Below, one piece after another: positions 17,669 to 27,486 of a stretch of 64,000 bases of DNA (its first letter is position 1; each line of letters begins with the position of its first letter). Source of the DNA: Shinella zoogloeoides (GTDB lineage: Bacteria; Pseudomonadota; Alphaproteobacteria; Rhizobiales; Rhizobiaceae); contig NZ_CP131130.1 in the NCBI RefSeq assembly GCF_033705735.1, forward strand, positions 1,553,001 through 1,617,000. Reading direction: 5' to 3'. A model generated the notes under the pieces. It had not been told where the DNA came from and did not search any database. It saw only the letters and a program-made list of their open reading frames with translations. The translations under genes and the position numbers were made by a program.

Positions 17669-18457
17669 TTATTCCTGCTTCCGCACGATCGACCGTGCCC
17701 GCTTGCCCCGGAAATAGGACTGCACCCACGGATCGTCGAAGGCCAGCATGTCCTCGATCGTGCCTTCGACCAGAACCTTCTTCTGCCCGAGCACGGCGAT
17801 GCGGTCGCATACCGAAAACAGGCTGTCGAGGTCGTGAGTCACCATATACACGGTGAGGCCAAGGGTGTCGCGCAGTTTGGCGATCAACTCGTCGAATTCC
17901 GCCGCGCCGATGGGGTCGAGGCCCGAGGTCGGTTCGTCGAGGAAGACCAGCGCCGGATCGAGCGCCAGCGCACGGGCCAGCGCCGCGCGCTTGATCATGC
18001 CGCCGGAAAGCTCGGAGGGGAACTTGTCCGCTGCCTCGGGCGCAAGGCCGACCAACTCGATCTTGAGGCGCGCCAGCTCGTCCATCATCGCCTGCGGCAG
18101 GTCGAGATATTCGCGCATCGGCACCTGGATGTTCTCCTTCACCGTCAGCGAAGAAAACAGCGCGCCCTGCTGGAAGAGGACGCCGAGCTTCATGTCGAGC
18201 GCCAGCCTCTGGGCTTCCGATGCCTTGTCGAAATCCGTACCGAAGATGCGGATATTGCCCGAGCGGCGCGGCAGGAGGCGTAGCACGGTGCGCATCAGCA
18301 CCGACTTGCCGGTGCCCGACGCGCCGACGAAGCCGAGGATTTCTCCGCGATAGATGTCGAGATTGAGCCTGTCGAGGACGATGTTGCTGCCGAAACCGAC
18401 GGTCAGGTCCTTGACCGAGAGCACCACGTCGTCCTGTTTTGCCGGATCCATGGGCAT
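17669..18457 (-). CDS. mlaF: Phospholipid ABC transporter ATPase MlaF-like
   Basis: A 262-residue ABC ATPase with Walker A GASGTGKS, Q-loop FQQGALF, signature LSGGMIKR, Walker B LVFLDEPTSGLD and the H-loop VTHD. The LSGGMIKR signature, instead of LSGGQ, is typical of MlaF/Ttg2A ATPases. Its start follows the permease stop by two bases, so translation is coupled. It energises movement of glycerophospholipid between the inner and outer membranes. Confidence 0.93.
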   Translation of the reverse strand: MPMDPAKQDDVVLSVKDLTVGFGSNIVLDRLNLDIYRGEILGFVGASGTGKSVLMRTVLRLLPRRSGNIRIFGTDFDKASEAQRLALDMKLGVLFQQGALFSSLTVKENIQVPMREYLDLPQAMMDELARLKIELVGLAPEAADKFPSELSGGMIKRAALARALALDPALVFLDEPTSGLDPIGAAEFDELIAKLRDTLGLTVYMVTHDLDSLFSVCDRIAVLGQKKVLVEGTIEDMLAFDDPWVQSYFRGKRARSIVRKQE

Positions 18458-18459
18458 CC

Positions 18460-19644
18460 CTAGAAATTGATAGCGGCGTAGAACATGGCGAACAGCCCGT
18501 CGACCAGAATGACGACGAAAATCGCCTTCACCACCGAGGCGGTGACGTGCCGGCCGAGCGATTCGGCACTGCCGCCGACCTTCAGGCCCTCCACCGAGGC
18601 GACGATACCGATGATGAGGGCCATGAACGGCGCCTTGATCATGCCCGAGACGATGGTCGAAAGGTCGATCGCCTCGCGCAGGCGCGACTGGAACGTGTCG
18701 AAGGTGATGCCGGAATAGGCCCAGGCGACGACCGCTGCGCCCCCAAGGGCCGCAAAGTTCGCGATGATGGTCAGGAGCGGCAGCGCCACCGTCAGCGCCA
18801 CCAGCCGCGGGAAGACGAGCACGCCGATGGGGCTGAGGCCCATGACCTTCAGCGCGTCAATCTCCTCGCGCATCTTCATCGAGCCGATTTCGGCCGTGAT
18901 GGCGCTGCCGGAGCGGCCGGCGATCATGATCGCCGTCAGCAACACGCCGATCTCGCGGAGCTGGAGGATACCGACGAGGTCGACCACGAAGACTTCCGCG
19001 CCGAAATAGCGGAGCTGGAAAGCGCCCTGCTGCGCGATGATCGCCCCGATGAGGAAGGACATCAGGAGGATGATCGGCACGGCGCGCACGCCCATATGGT
19101 CGATCTGGTTCACGATGGCGGCCGGCGATACGCCGCTTCTGCGGCCGAGCTTCAGCTGCGCGCCGCGCACCGCCGAGCCGAGGATGAACATCGCCGCGAC
19201 GGCATCGTCCCAGAGATTGTACATGATCTTGCCGACCGGCGTGAACAGGCACTCGAACAGGGTGCCGGGCGGGCGCTTGTCCTCGCCGGGCTCGGCGAGC
19301 GTTTCCGGCAGAGCGGATATCAGGTCGGCATAGCGCGTGCCCTTATGGTCGCTGACGCTGACCTCGGCCCCCTTGGCCTGCCGCGCGGTGATGGCGCGGC
19401 GCAACAGCCAGGCGCCGGCGGTGTCCATCTCGTCCACGGCGCTGAGATCGATTTCGAGCGTCCCGCCCGCGCCGCCCGCGATCTTGTCGAGCCGCTTGCC
19501 GGCGGCGACGGCGGTCGTGTTGATCCAGGGGCCGGAGAGACGCCAGATCTCCCCGCCATTGTCCGGCAGGCGCTCGGTCGCGATTTCGGCTGTGGGGCTG
19601 GCGGCGGTCAAGTCTCTTGCATCTTCCCGTGCTTGGGACAACAT
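18460..19644 (-). CDS. mlaE: MlaE-type permease with fused N-terminal STAS (MlaB-like) domain
   Basis: A 394-residue protein: residues ~20-110 form a STAS-like domain (LEIDLSAVDEMDTAGAWLLRRA, as in MlaB), followed by an MlaE permease with about five or six membrane helices and the family segments AIVNQIDHMGVRAVPIILLMSFLIGAI split over the loop and GSMKMREEIDALKVMG. In E. coli MlaB is a separate protein; the fusion is common in alphaproteobacteria. First gene of the minus-strand operon, 95 bases from the divergent epimerase. Confidence 0.92.
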   Translation of the reverse strand: MLSQAREDARDLTAASPTAEIATERLPDNGGEIWRLSGPWINTTAVAAGKRLDKIAGGAGGTLEIDLSAVDEMDTAGAWLLRRAITARQAKGAEVSVSDHKGTRYADLISALPETLAEPGEDKRPPGTLFECLFTPVGKIMYNLWDDAVAAMFILGSAVRGAQLKLGRRSGVSPAAIVNQIDHMGVRAVPIILLMSFLIGAIIAQQGAFQLRYFGAEVFVVDLVGILQLREIGVLLTAIMIAGRSGSAITAEIGSMKMREEIDALKVMGLSPIGVLVFPRLVALTVALPLLTIIANFAALGGAAVVAWAYSGITFDTFQSRLREAIDLSTIVSGMIKAPFMALIIGIVASVEGLKVGGSAESLGRHVTASVVKAIFVVILVDGLFAMFYAAINF

Positions 19645-19739
19645 GCGCCTGTCTTACCGGCTCGCCGGCCATCTGTCACCGAACGAACCGCCGAAAGCCT
19701 CACTCCGCCCCGAAATTTTCTGCCCTGTCAGGATTGCCC

Positions 19740-20723
19740 ATGCGCCGCACACTCCTTGCCCAAACCGAAAGCTTCCCGATTGCCGGGGCCTTCACCATTT
19801 CGCGCGGCGCGAAGACGACGGCCGAGGTGGTGACCTGCGCGATAGGCGCCTCTGGCCTTTTCGGCCGCGGCGAATGCGTGCCCTATGCCCGCTACGGCGA
19901 ATCGGTCGCCGGCGTGCTCGACGCCATCGAGGCGATGCGGGGCGCAATCGAGGACGGCATGGGCCGGGAGGACCTCGCCCGCGCCATGCCCGCGGGCGCG
20001 GCGCGCAACGCCCTCGACTGCGCGCTCTGGGACCTGGAGGCCAAGCTCTCCGGCGTGCCGACCTGGCAGGTCATCGATACCGCCGCTCCGCAAAAGCTCG
20101 TCACGGCCTATACGCTCTCGCTCGGCGAGCCGGAGGCGATGCAGCGCCAGGCGGCCGAACATGCCTGGCGGCCGCTGCTGAAGGTCAAGGTCGGCACACC
20201 GGACGATGCCGCCCGCATCCGCGCGGTACGCGCGGGCGCGCCGGAAAGCGCGATCATCCTCGATGCCAACGAGGGCTGGACGCCGGAAAACCTCGCCCAT
20301 CATTTCGCGCTCTGCGCCGAGGCGCGAATCGCCCTCGTCGAGCAGCCGCTTCCCGCTGGGGGCGATTCGGCGCTGCGCGACCATGCGCGCCCCATCCCGG
20401 TCTGCGCCGATGAGAGCGTGCACCGCACGCAGGACGTGGCGGCGCTCGCCGACCGCTACGATGCGGTCAACATCAAGCTCGACAAGACCGGCGGGCTGAC
20501 GGAGGCGCTGGCGCTGAGGCAGGCCGCGCGCGACCACGGCCTCAAGATAATGGTGGGCTGCATGGTCGGCACGTCGCTCGGCATGGCCCCGGCGGTGCTT
20601 TTGGCACAGGGCGCCGATTTCGTCGATCTAGACGGCCCGCTGCTGCTGGCCCGCGACCGGGAACCCGGCCTTCACTACGAAGGCTCGAACGTCTATCCGC
20701 CGGAAGCCACGCTCTGGGGCTGA
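19740..20723 (+). CDS. Dipeptide epimerase, enolase superfamily (L-Ala-D/L-Glu type)
   Basis: A 327-residue enolase-superfamily protein. The Lys-x-Lys acid/base pair is K148/K150 (LLKVKVG); metal ligands come from DANEGW, VEQPL and CADES, and the opposite catalytic lysine lies in NIKLDKTGG. This set is diagnostic of the muconate-lactonizing/dipeptide-epimerase subgroup. E. coli YcjG has this function in recycling murein peptides, which would fit the envelope genes around. Substrate specificity cannot be read from the sequence. ATG 19740 is chosen because the frame upstream has no family similarity. Its last 31 bases overlap the convergent MFS gene. Confidence 0.85.
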   Translation: MRRTLLAQTESFPIAGAFTISRGAKTTAEVVTCAIGASGLFGRGECVPYARYGESVAGVLDAIEAMRGAIEDGMGREDLARAMPAGAARNALDCALWDLEAKLSGVPTWQVIDTAAPQKLVTAYTLSLGEPEAMQRQAAEHAWRPLLKVKVGTPDDAARIRAVRAGAPESAIILDANEGWTPENLAHHFALCAEARIALVEQPLPAGGDSALRDHARPIPVCADESVHRTQDVAALADRYDAVNIKLDKTGGLTEALALRQAARDHGLKIMVGCMVGTSLGMAPAVLLAQGADFVDLDGPLLLARDREPGLHYEGSNVYPPEATLWG

Positions 20724-21916
20724 TCGCCCAGGCGCGGCGCGGCGAACCGCCCTGCGACGACGCAGACGAGCCCCGCCGCCGCGATGACGGACATCAGATA
20801 GAACCCGTCGACGCCATACCAGTTGAAGGCATAGCCGGAGATGAAGGTGGCCGCTGCCATGAAGATGCCGGTGTAGAAGAAATAAAGCCCCTGCGCCGCC
20901 GCCTCCTGCTCCTCCGCCACGCGCTCGACCATGCGGCTCTGCACGCTGACATGCAGGAGCGCGAAGGTGAAGGCGTGCAGGCATTGCAGCACGAAATAGC
21001 CGGCGAACGGCATCTCGAGCGGAAAGATCAGCCAGCGCCCGACTGCGGCCGAACAGCCGAAGATCATCATGGACCACAGACTGAATCGCCGCCGCAACCG
21101 GACGGCACAGGCGAAGAGGATTACCTCGGCAAGGACGCCGACGCTCCAGAGAAGGCCGATATCCGTGCCGCTGAAGCCCTTCTTGCGCCAGTAGATCACC
21201 GAGAAGGCATAGAGCATGGCATGGCTCGCATTGACCAGTGAAACGCCGATCAGCATGAGCTGCACGTCGCGCTGCCTGAGCGTGCGCGCCGCCGGCATGG
21301 TGGCGATTGCCGCGATGGGGGACGGACGACGCGGCCGGCCGATCTTCGGCACGATCACCGCCCCCACCACCGTCAGCGCGAAGGCCGCGGCCATCGCCGG
21401 CAGCACCATTGCCCCCCCGTAGAGCCCGGCAAGCCAGCCGCCGATCATCGTCGCTACGATGAAGGCGAGCGAGCCCCACAGCCGCATCCGGCTGTAGTCG
21501 AAATTCCAGCGCCGCACGCCCGAGAGCGCGATGGCGTCGGTGATCGGCACATAGGGCGAATAGACCGCGCATTGCAGCGTATAGAGCAGGAGTACCGGCC
21601 AGAAACCGTGCACGCCGAAGAACAGGAGCGCCGTCGCCAGCGACAGCACGCCCGACCACATGAGCACGACCGAGCGCTCACCGATGCGGTCCGCAATGAC
21701 GCCTGCCGCGGGCGCGGTGAAGACGCGCACGAACATCGGCAGGGCGAGCACGATGCCGATCTGGAAATCGTTCATAGAAAGGGTTTCGAGCCAGACCGGG
21801 AAGAACGGCAGCGCAATGCCGTTGACCATCATCGGCGCGCAGAAGACGAGGGCGATGCGCGCGGCGAAATACGGCGGCGCGCCGGCGGTCACGGTAAACC
21901 CGGAAGGGGCGGTCAT
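20693..21916 (-). CDS. MFS transporter, HcaT/PPP-like (MFS_1_like)
   Basis: A 407-residue membrane protein with about 12 helices. The start ARIALVFCAPMMVNGIALPFFPVWL and the ADRIGERS loop after helix 2 resemble the phenylpropionate permease (HcaT) and nucleoside-permease-like branch of the major facilitator superfamily. The substrate is not evident. It ends inside the coding end of the convergent epimerase gene (31 bases), so both coding ends are constrained together. Confidence 0.82.
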   Translation of the reverse strand: MTAPSGFTVTAGAPPYFAARIALVFCAPMMVNGIALPFFPVWLETLSMNDFQIGIVLALPMFVRVFTAPAAGVIADRIGERSVVLMWSGVLSLATALLFFGVHGFWPVLLLYTLQCAVYSPYVPITDAIALSGVRRWNFDYSRMRLWGSLAFIVATMIGGWLAGLYGGAMVLPAMAAAFALTVVGAVIVPKIGRPRRPSPIAAIATMPAARTLRQRDVQLMLIGVSLVNASHAMLYAFSVIYWRKKGFSGTDIGLLWSVGVLAEVILFACAVRLRRRFSLWSMMIFGCSAAVGRWLIFPLEMPFAGYFVLQCLHAFTFALLHVSVQSRMVERVAEEQEAAAQGLYFFYTGIFMAAATFISGYAFNWYGVDGFYLMSVIAAAGLVCVVAGRFAAPRLGDQPQSVASGG

Positions 21917-22057
21917 TGGCGGGGAACCTGCGTTGGAACGCCCTCCGCTCTATCACGCCGATGTACGTACGCCAATCCGCTATTTCTGCGGGTGGCGGCG
22001 GATAATTCTGCGGTGCGGTGCCTCCCCGCGAGAGCGGCTCTCACGGCGGACGCCGCG

Positions 22058-22199
22058 CCCCTCATCCGGCCTGCCGGCCACCTTCTCCTTGGCTGCGGGG
22101 CGAAGGGGATATGCCGTGCCGTTTTCCCCAACTCTCCAACGATACGTGAGGCAAGTCCCCTCTCCCCGTCTGCGGGGAGAGGGTTAGGGTGAGGGGCAA
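22058..22199. repeat. RIME-like mosaic element, single copy
   Basis: It occupies much of the 310-base gap 21917-22226. Its left end GCCCCTCATCCGGCCTGCC and right end (GAGGGTTAGGGTGAGGGGC) form imperfect inverted repeats, with a CCCCTCTCCCCGTCTGCGGG palindrome near 22157-22183. It shares the GCCCCTCA ends and the GGCCACCTTCTCC core with the element at 15151-15488. The remaining 21917-22057 shows no recognisable feature. Confidence 0.7.
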
Positions 22200-22226
22200 G
22201 CTCCGTGCGCTGTCGCCTGCTCTATA

Positions 22227-23072
22227 CTACGCAGCCTCCACGCCAACCTGCTCCCGCACCTCGATGGCGGGCATCTGGCGTGAGACCGGCAGGGCCTCGA
22301 CGGGCGCGGCGGCCATCTGCTGCCAAGTGATCAGTTCCATCCGGCCGTCGTGATGCTCGGCGATGGCCGTGCAGCTTTCCACCCAGTCGCCGCTGTTGAT
22401 GTAGCGGATGCCGTCGATCTCGGTGATCACGGCATGGTGGATATGGCCGCAGATGACGCCGTCCGCATCGTTGCGGCGCGCCTCCTCGACGACGACCCTC
22501 TGGAATTCGCCGATGAAGTTCACGGCCGTCTTCACCTGCTGCTTGGCCCAGGAGGAGAAGGACCAGTAGGGCAGCCCCAGCCGGCGGCGGATGGCGGCGA
22601 AGACGACGTTGATCGCGATGGCCGCGTCATAGGCCCAGTCGCCGAGATAGGCGACGACACGGGCGTGGCGCACCACCACGTCGAACTCGTCGCCGTGCAG
22701 CACGAGGTAGCGCCGGCCGTCGGCGGCCTCATGGATGATACGCTCGGCCACCTCGACGCCGCCGAAATGCGTGCCGGGGAAGTCACGCAGGAATTCGTCG
22801 TGGTTACCGGGAATGTAGACGATGCGCGTACCCTTGCGGGCCTTGCGCAGGAGCTTCTGCGTCACGTCGTTGAAGGCCTGCGGCCAGTACCAGTTGCGCT
22901 TGAGGCGCCAGCCGTCGACGATGTCGCCGACGAGCACGATGGTCTCCGCTTCGTGATGCCGCAGGAAGTCGATCAGGAAGTCCGCCTTGGCGGCCTTAGA
23001 TCCGAGATGCACGTCCGAGATGAACAGCGTGCGGAAGTGGCGGACATTGGGGTCGACGGGGGTCGCTGTCAT
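22227..23072 (-). CDS. Calcineurin-like metallophosphoesterase (LpxH-like family)
   Basis: A 281-residue phosphoesterase with all five metal motifs: DVHLG, GDIVDGW, GNHDEFLR, HGDEFD and GHIHHA. It belongs to the UDP-2,3-diacylglucosamine diphosphatase-like family (COG2908), but is longer than LpxH. Many alphaproteobacteria use LpxI for that lipid A step, so the substrate may differ, for example a phospholipid or another nucleotide-sugar lipid. The start at 23072 has GGAG eight bases upstream; the longer frame to 23198 looks non-coding. Confidence 0.82.
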   Translation of the reverse strand: MTATPVDPNVRHFRTLFISDVHLGSKAAKADFLIDFLRHHEAETIVLVGDIVDGWRLKRNWYWPQAFNDVTQKLLRKARKGTRIVYIPGNHDEFLRDFPGTHFGGVEVAERIIHEAADGRRYLVLHGDEFDVVVRHARVVAYLGDWAYDAAIAINVVFAAIRRRLGLPYWSFSSWAKQQVKTAVNFIGEFQRVVVEEARRNDADGVICGHIHHAVITEIDGIRYINSGDWVESCTAIAEHHDGRMELITWQQMAAAPVEALPVSRQMPAIEVREQVGVEAA

Positions 23073-23305
23073 GCGTCTGTCTCCGGGTGGCCGGCCGCCG
23101 CGATCCTCTTCGGACGGGCGGCTTTCCTCCCGTTGAAAACCAGACTCCTGTTTCAGATTGATGACACACCTATGCCTTTTCCGGCAGCAAATAGGCATTG
23201 CACAGGCCGGCGATTGCGGCTTTATGGAAGACTCCGGAAACTTACCGTTGCGGCGGCTTCGCCCCCGAGAAACCGCGACGAAAACAGCATATGGCAGGAC
23301 GCATC

Positions 23306-25618
23306 ATGAGCACGGCTGATAAATCGAGGACGCAGGACGGCCCCGCAAGCGGCGACATCGACCAGCAGGCCCTCTTCTTCCACCGTCATCCGCGCCCCGG
23401 CAAGCTGGAGATCAACCCGACCAAGCCGCTCGGCAACCAGCGCGACCTCGCGCTCGCCTATTCGCCGGGCGTCGCCGCGCCCTGTCTTGCCATCCGTGAC
23501 GATCCAAACACCGCCGCCGACTACACCGCCCGCGCCAACCTCGTCGCGGTCGTCTCCAACGGCACGGCCGTGCTCGGCCTCGGCAATATCGGTCCCCTCG
23601 CCTCCAAGCCGGTGATGGAGGGCAAGGCCGTCCTCTTCAAGAAATTCGCCGGCATCGACGTCTTCGACATCGAGATCGACGCGCCGACCGTCGGGGAGAT
23701 GGTCGATGTCGTCTCCGCGCTGGAGCCGACCTTCGGCGGCATCAACCTGGAAGACATCAAGGCGCCGGAATGCTTCGAGGTGGAGCGCCAGCTCCGCGAG
23801 AAGATGGACATCCCCGTCTTCCACGACGACCAGCACGGCACGGCGATCATCGTCGCGGCCGCCGTCCTGAACGGACTGGAGCTTGCCGGCAAGTCGCTGC
23901 CCGACGCCAAGATCGTCGCTTCCGGCGCTGGCGCTGCCGCTCTTGCCTGCCTCAACCAGCTTGTCGCCCTCGGCGCAAAAGTCGAGAACATCTGGGTCCA
24001 CGACATCGAGGGCGTCGTCTACAAGGGCCGCGAAGAGCTGATGGACCAGTGGAAGGCCGTCTATGCGCAGGAGACGGACAAGCGCCAGCTTTCCGAGACC
24101 ATCGACGGCGCCGACGTCTTCCTCGGCCTTTCGGCCGCCGGCGTGCTGAAGCCGGAGCTTCTCGTGCGCATGGCGGAAAAGCCGCTGATCATGGCGCTCG
24201 CCAACCCGAAGCCGGAGATCATGCCTGAGGAGGCGCGCGCCGCCCGTCCCGACGCGATGATCTGCACCGGCCGCTCCGACTTCCCCAACCAGGTCAACAA
24301 CGTCCTCTGCTTCCCCTACATCTTCCGCGGCGCGCTCGATTGCGGCGCGCGCACGATCAACGAGGAGATGAAGATGGCGGCCGTGCGTGCCATCGCCGCC
24401 CTCGCCCGCGAGGAAGTATCCGATGTCGCCGCCCGCGCCTATTCCGGCGATACGCCGAGCTTCGGCCCGAACTACCTGATCCCCTCGCCCTTCGACCAGC
24501 GCCTCATCCTGCGCATCGCGCCGGCCGTCGCGCGCGCCGCGGCCGAAACCGGCGTCGCCTCGCGGCCGATCACCGATTTCGACGCCTATCTCGACCAGCT
24601 CAACCGCTTCGTCTGGCGCTCGGGCTTCATCATGAAGCCTATCTTCGCCGCCGCGAGGAAGGCCGAGAAGAAGCGCGTGATCTTCGCCGAGGGCGAGGAC
24701 GAGCGCGTGCTGCGCGCCGCGCAGGTGCTGCTGGAAGAGGAGATCGCCAAGCCGATCCTCATCGGCCGTCCGCAGATCATCGAGGCGCGCCTCAACCGCT
24801 ACGGCCTGCGCATCCGCCCGAACACCGATTTCGCCGTGGTGAACCCGGAAGACGATCCGCGCTATCGTGACTATGTCGACGACTATTTCCGCATCGTCGG
24901 CCGCCGCGGCGTGATCCCGGAGGCCGCCCGCACCATCGTTCGCACCAACCAGACGGTCATCGGCGCGCTCGCCGTCAAGCGCGGCGAGGCCGATGCGCTG
25001 ATCTGCGGCGTCGAAGGCCGCTACGCCAAGCACCTGCGCGACGTCAGCCAGATCATCGGCAAGAAGGAAGGCGTGCTCGACTTCTCCGCGCTCAGCCTGC
25101 TCATCTCGCAGCGCGGCGCCACCTTCTTCACCGACACCTATGTGACGATGGACCCGACGGCCGAGGAGGTCGCGCAGATGACCGTCATGGCCGCGCAGGA
25201 AATCCGCCGCTTCGGCATCACGCCGCGCGCCGCCCTCGTCTCGCATTCCAATTTCGGTTCGCGGGATTCGAATAGCAGTTTCAAGATGCGCAAGGCGATG
25301 GAGATCGTCCGCGAGGTGGACCCGACGCTGGAAGCCGACGGCGAAATGCACGGCGATTCGGCGATCTCCGAGGTGCTGCGCCAGCGCGTCATGCCGGATT
25401 CGACGCTCACCGGCGAGGCCAACCTCCTGGTCTTCCCGAACCTCGACGCCGCCAACATCACGCTCGGCGTGGTGAAGACGATGACGGACAGCCTGCATGT
25501 CGGCCCGATCCTGCTTGGCGCGGCCATGCCCGCCCACATCCTCTCGCCGTCCGTCACCTCGCGCGGCGTCGTCAACATGGCCGCGCTCGCCGTGGTGGAA
25601 GCCTCCAACCCGGCCTGA
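23306..25618 (+). CDS. dme: NAD(P)-dependent malic enzyme with phosphotransacetylase-like C-terminus
   Basis: A 770-residue protein that decarboxylates malate to pyruvate. The N-terminal 430 residues are the malic enzyme ([23 protein letters not shown], and the dinucleotide-binding [16 protein letters not shown]); the C-terminal 320 resemble phosphotransacetylase ([16 protein letters not shown]), which in the rhizobial enzymes is regulatory and not catalytic. Length and N-terminus are closest to Sinorhizobium Dme, the NAD-linked form needed for nitrogen-fixing bacteroids; Tme is slightly shorter and the distinction needs an alignment. ATG 23306 has AGGA six bases upstream; ATG 23291 is the alternative. 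Confidence 0.9.
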   Translation: MSTADKSRTQDGPASGDIDQQALFFHRHPRPGKLEINPTKPLGNQRDLALAYSPGVAAPCLAIRDDPNTAADYTARANLVAVVSNGTAVLGLGNIGPLASKPVMEGKAVLFKKFAGIDVFDIEIDAPTVGEMVDVVSALEPTFGGINLEDIKAPECFEVERQLREKMDIPVFHDDQHGTAIIVAAAVLNGLELAGKSLPDAKIVASGAGAAALACLNQLVALGAKVENIWVHDIEGVVYKGREELMDQWKAVYAQETDKRQLSETIDGADVFLGLSAAGVLKPELLVRMAEKPLIMALANPKPEIMPEEARAARPDAMICTGRSDFPNQVNNVLCFPYIFRGALDCGARTINEEMKMAAVRAIAALAREEVSDVAARAYSGDTPSFGPNYLIPSPFDQRLILRIAPAVARAAAETGVASRPITDFDAYLDQLNRFVWRSGFIMKPIFAAARKAEKKRVIFAEGEDERVLRAAQVLLEEEIAKPILIGRPQIIEARLNRYGLRIRPNTDFAVVNPEDDPRYRDYVDDYFRIVGRRGVIPEAARTIVRTNQTVIGALAVKRGEADALICGVEGRYAKHLRDVSQIIGKKEGVLDFSALSLLISQRGATFFTDTYVTMDPTAEEVAQMTVMAAQEIRRFGITPRAALVSHSNFGSRDSNSSFKMRKAMEIVREVDPTLEADGEMHGDSAISEVLRQRVMPDSTLTGEANLLVFPNLDAANITLGVVKTMTDSLHVGPILLGAAMPAHILSPSVTSRGVVNMAALAVVEASNPA

Positions 25619-25638
25619 GCCGCACCATCCGCCTTATG

Positions 25639-25664
25639 AAACGGCCGCCTTCCGGCGGCCGTTT
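25639..25664. terminator. Bidirectional terminator between dme and ABC-F gene
   Basis: AAACGGCCGCC (25639-25649) pairs with 25654-25664 around TTCC; runs of A and T on both sides let it serve both convergent genes. Confidence 0.75.
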
Positions 25665-25668
25665 TCGT

Positions 25669-27246
25669 TCAGAGCTCCAGCCGGCGCGTGATATCGATAG
25701 CTTGCAGGAACGGCTCGTCGTGGCTGACCACCAGCAGCGCGCCGTCATAGGATCGCAAACCCGCCTCCACCGCCTCGATGGAATCGATGTCCAGATGGTT
25801 CGTCGGCTCATCCAGGATGAGGAGCGCCGGCGGCCTGGCCCCGCCGAGTACGGCGGCAAGGCCGGCGCGGAGCATCTGCCCACCGCTGAGGCTTCCGGCA
25901 ATCTGCAAGGCCGCATCCGCCCGGAACATGAAGCGCGCCAGCGCCGCGCGGCAGGCATTCTCGTCGGCCTCGGGATTGATGCGCCGGAAATTGTCGCGGA
26001 TCGACAGCGCCGGGTCGAGCAGGCTGACGCGCTGGTCCAGCATCGCGGCATCGGTGAAGAGGCGCACGCTCCCCTGCCAAGGCTGCAGCTGTCCGGTGAC
26101 GAGTGCGAGGAACGTCGTCTTGCCGGAGCCGTTCGGCCCCGTCACCGCGACCCGCTCCGGCCCGGTCATCGCGAAGGAAAGGTCGCGGATCACCGGGCGT
26201 TCCGGCAGGTAGCCAGCCGTCACACCCTCCATGCGCAGCACCGTCCGGCTTGCGGGAAGATGCGTCGGCGGCACGGAGACGGTGAGCGGCTGGAGAACCT
26301 CGATGCGCTCGCGCGCCATCGTCACTGCCTCGGCCGCCTGGGCCTGCCGGCTTTCGGCAAGCCGCGCATTCGCGCCGCTCGTCAATTCGCTCCGCTCCTT
26401 CATCGCGCCCAGCATGATGCGCGGAATGTCGCCTCGCGCCTTCTTGCGGCGCCCGGCGCTGTCCTTGCGTGCCTTGCGCTCGGCGACGGCCTGCGCTGTG
26501 CGCGCGATATCGGCCGCATGCTTTTCCGCGTCAGCAAGATCGCGATGCGCGGCCGCGAGCTCCAGCGCCTTTCGCGCGCGATAGGCGCTCCAGTTGCCGC
26601 CGTAGCGCGTCGCGCCGAGGCTCGTCAGCTCGACGATGGCGTCCATCGTGTCGAGAAGTTCGCGGTCGTGGCTGACGACGATGGCGCCCGCCCGCCAGCC
26701 GGCGAGCATGTCGATGACCGCCCGCCGCCCGTCGCGGTCGAGATTGTTGGTCGGCTCGTCGAGCAGCAGGAAATCCGGCTCGCGGAAGATGAGGGCGGCA
26801 AGCGCCGCCCGCGTCCCCTGCCCGCCGGAAAGCGCGGCCAGCGGCGTTCCCGCCTCCGCATCCAGTCCGACGCGGGCGAGCGCGGCGGCAAGGCGGGCCT
26901 CCAGCGTCCAGTCGGCCCCGGCAAGCGCCTCGGCGCTCGCCTCGCCGTGCTCGGCGCGCGCGAGAAGGTCGAGCGCTTCGGCAATGCCGAAGAGATCGGC
27001 AACCGTCTCATCCGGAGCGATCTGCACGCTCTGGCGCAGGAGGCCGAGCGTGCCGACGACCGTGACGGAGCCGGATTGCGGCGCAAGATCGCCGGTGACG
27101 AGCTTCAGCAGCGTCGTCTTGCCGACGCCGTTGCGGCCGACAAGGCCGGCGCGCTCGGAGCCGAAGGTCAGATCGAGATCGGAAAGAAGCGTGTGCCCGT
27201 CAGGCGTCGACCAGGTAATTTTCGAAAGTGTGATGGAATGCGGCAT
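25669..27246 (-). CDS. ABC-F family ATPase
   Basis: A 525-residue soluble protein with two ABC domains and no membrane segments. Walker A motifs are GRNGVGKTT and GPNGSGKTT; signatures are LSGGQGTRA and LSGGQMLRA; both Walker B sites end LLLDEPTN or LILDEPTN. A charged linker (AERKARKDSAGRRKKARGD) separates the domains. ABC-F proteins act on ribosomes, relieving stalling or giving antibiotic protection; the subfamily is not certain. ATG 27246 is preferred to the TTG at 27270, although its ribosome binding site is weak. Confidence 0.88.
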   Translation of the reverse strand: MPHSITLSKITWSTPDGHTLLSDLDLTFGSERAGLVGRNGVGKTTLLKLVTGDLAPQSGSVTVVGTLGLLRQSVQIAPDETVADLFGIAEALDLLARAEHGEASAEALAGADWTLEARLAAALARVGLDAEAGTPLAALSGGQGTRAALAALIFREPDFLLLDEPTNNLDRDGRRAVIDMLAGWRAGAIVVSHDRELLDTMDAIVELTSLGATRYGGNWSAYRARKALELAAAHRDLADAEKHAADIARTAQAVAERKARKDSAGRRKKARGDIPRIMLGAMKERSELTSGANARLAESRQAQAAEAVTMARERIEVLQPLTVSVPPTHLPASRTVLRMEGVTAGYLPERPVIRDLSFAMTGPERVAVTGPNGSGKTTFLALVTGQLQPWQGSVRLFTDAAMLDQRVSLLDPALSIRDNFRRINPEADENACRAALARFMFRADAALQIAGSLSGGQMLRAGLAAVLGGARPPALLILDEPTNHLDIDSIEAVEAGLRSYDGALLVVSHDEPFLQAIDITRRLEL

Positions 27247-27486
27247 GGATACGGAGTTCCCCGAGGACAAAACGAAGTCGGTTTGCGGTCGGGTCGAATT
27301 CCATGGCGCACCATCCGGTCGGCATTGACGATGCCCGATATCTAGGGCCCGGCGGCGGCGGTTGCAAGGCAGGCCCGTTAATCACAAATGCGGGAGAACG
27401 TTGCGATCCCCTCCGCGCGGCCTATGATGAAGCCTCGAAAACGGCCTTCAGGCCCAAGGAATTCAAGCATTCAGGGATCGATCGAC

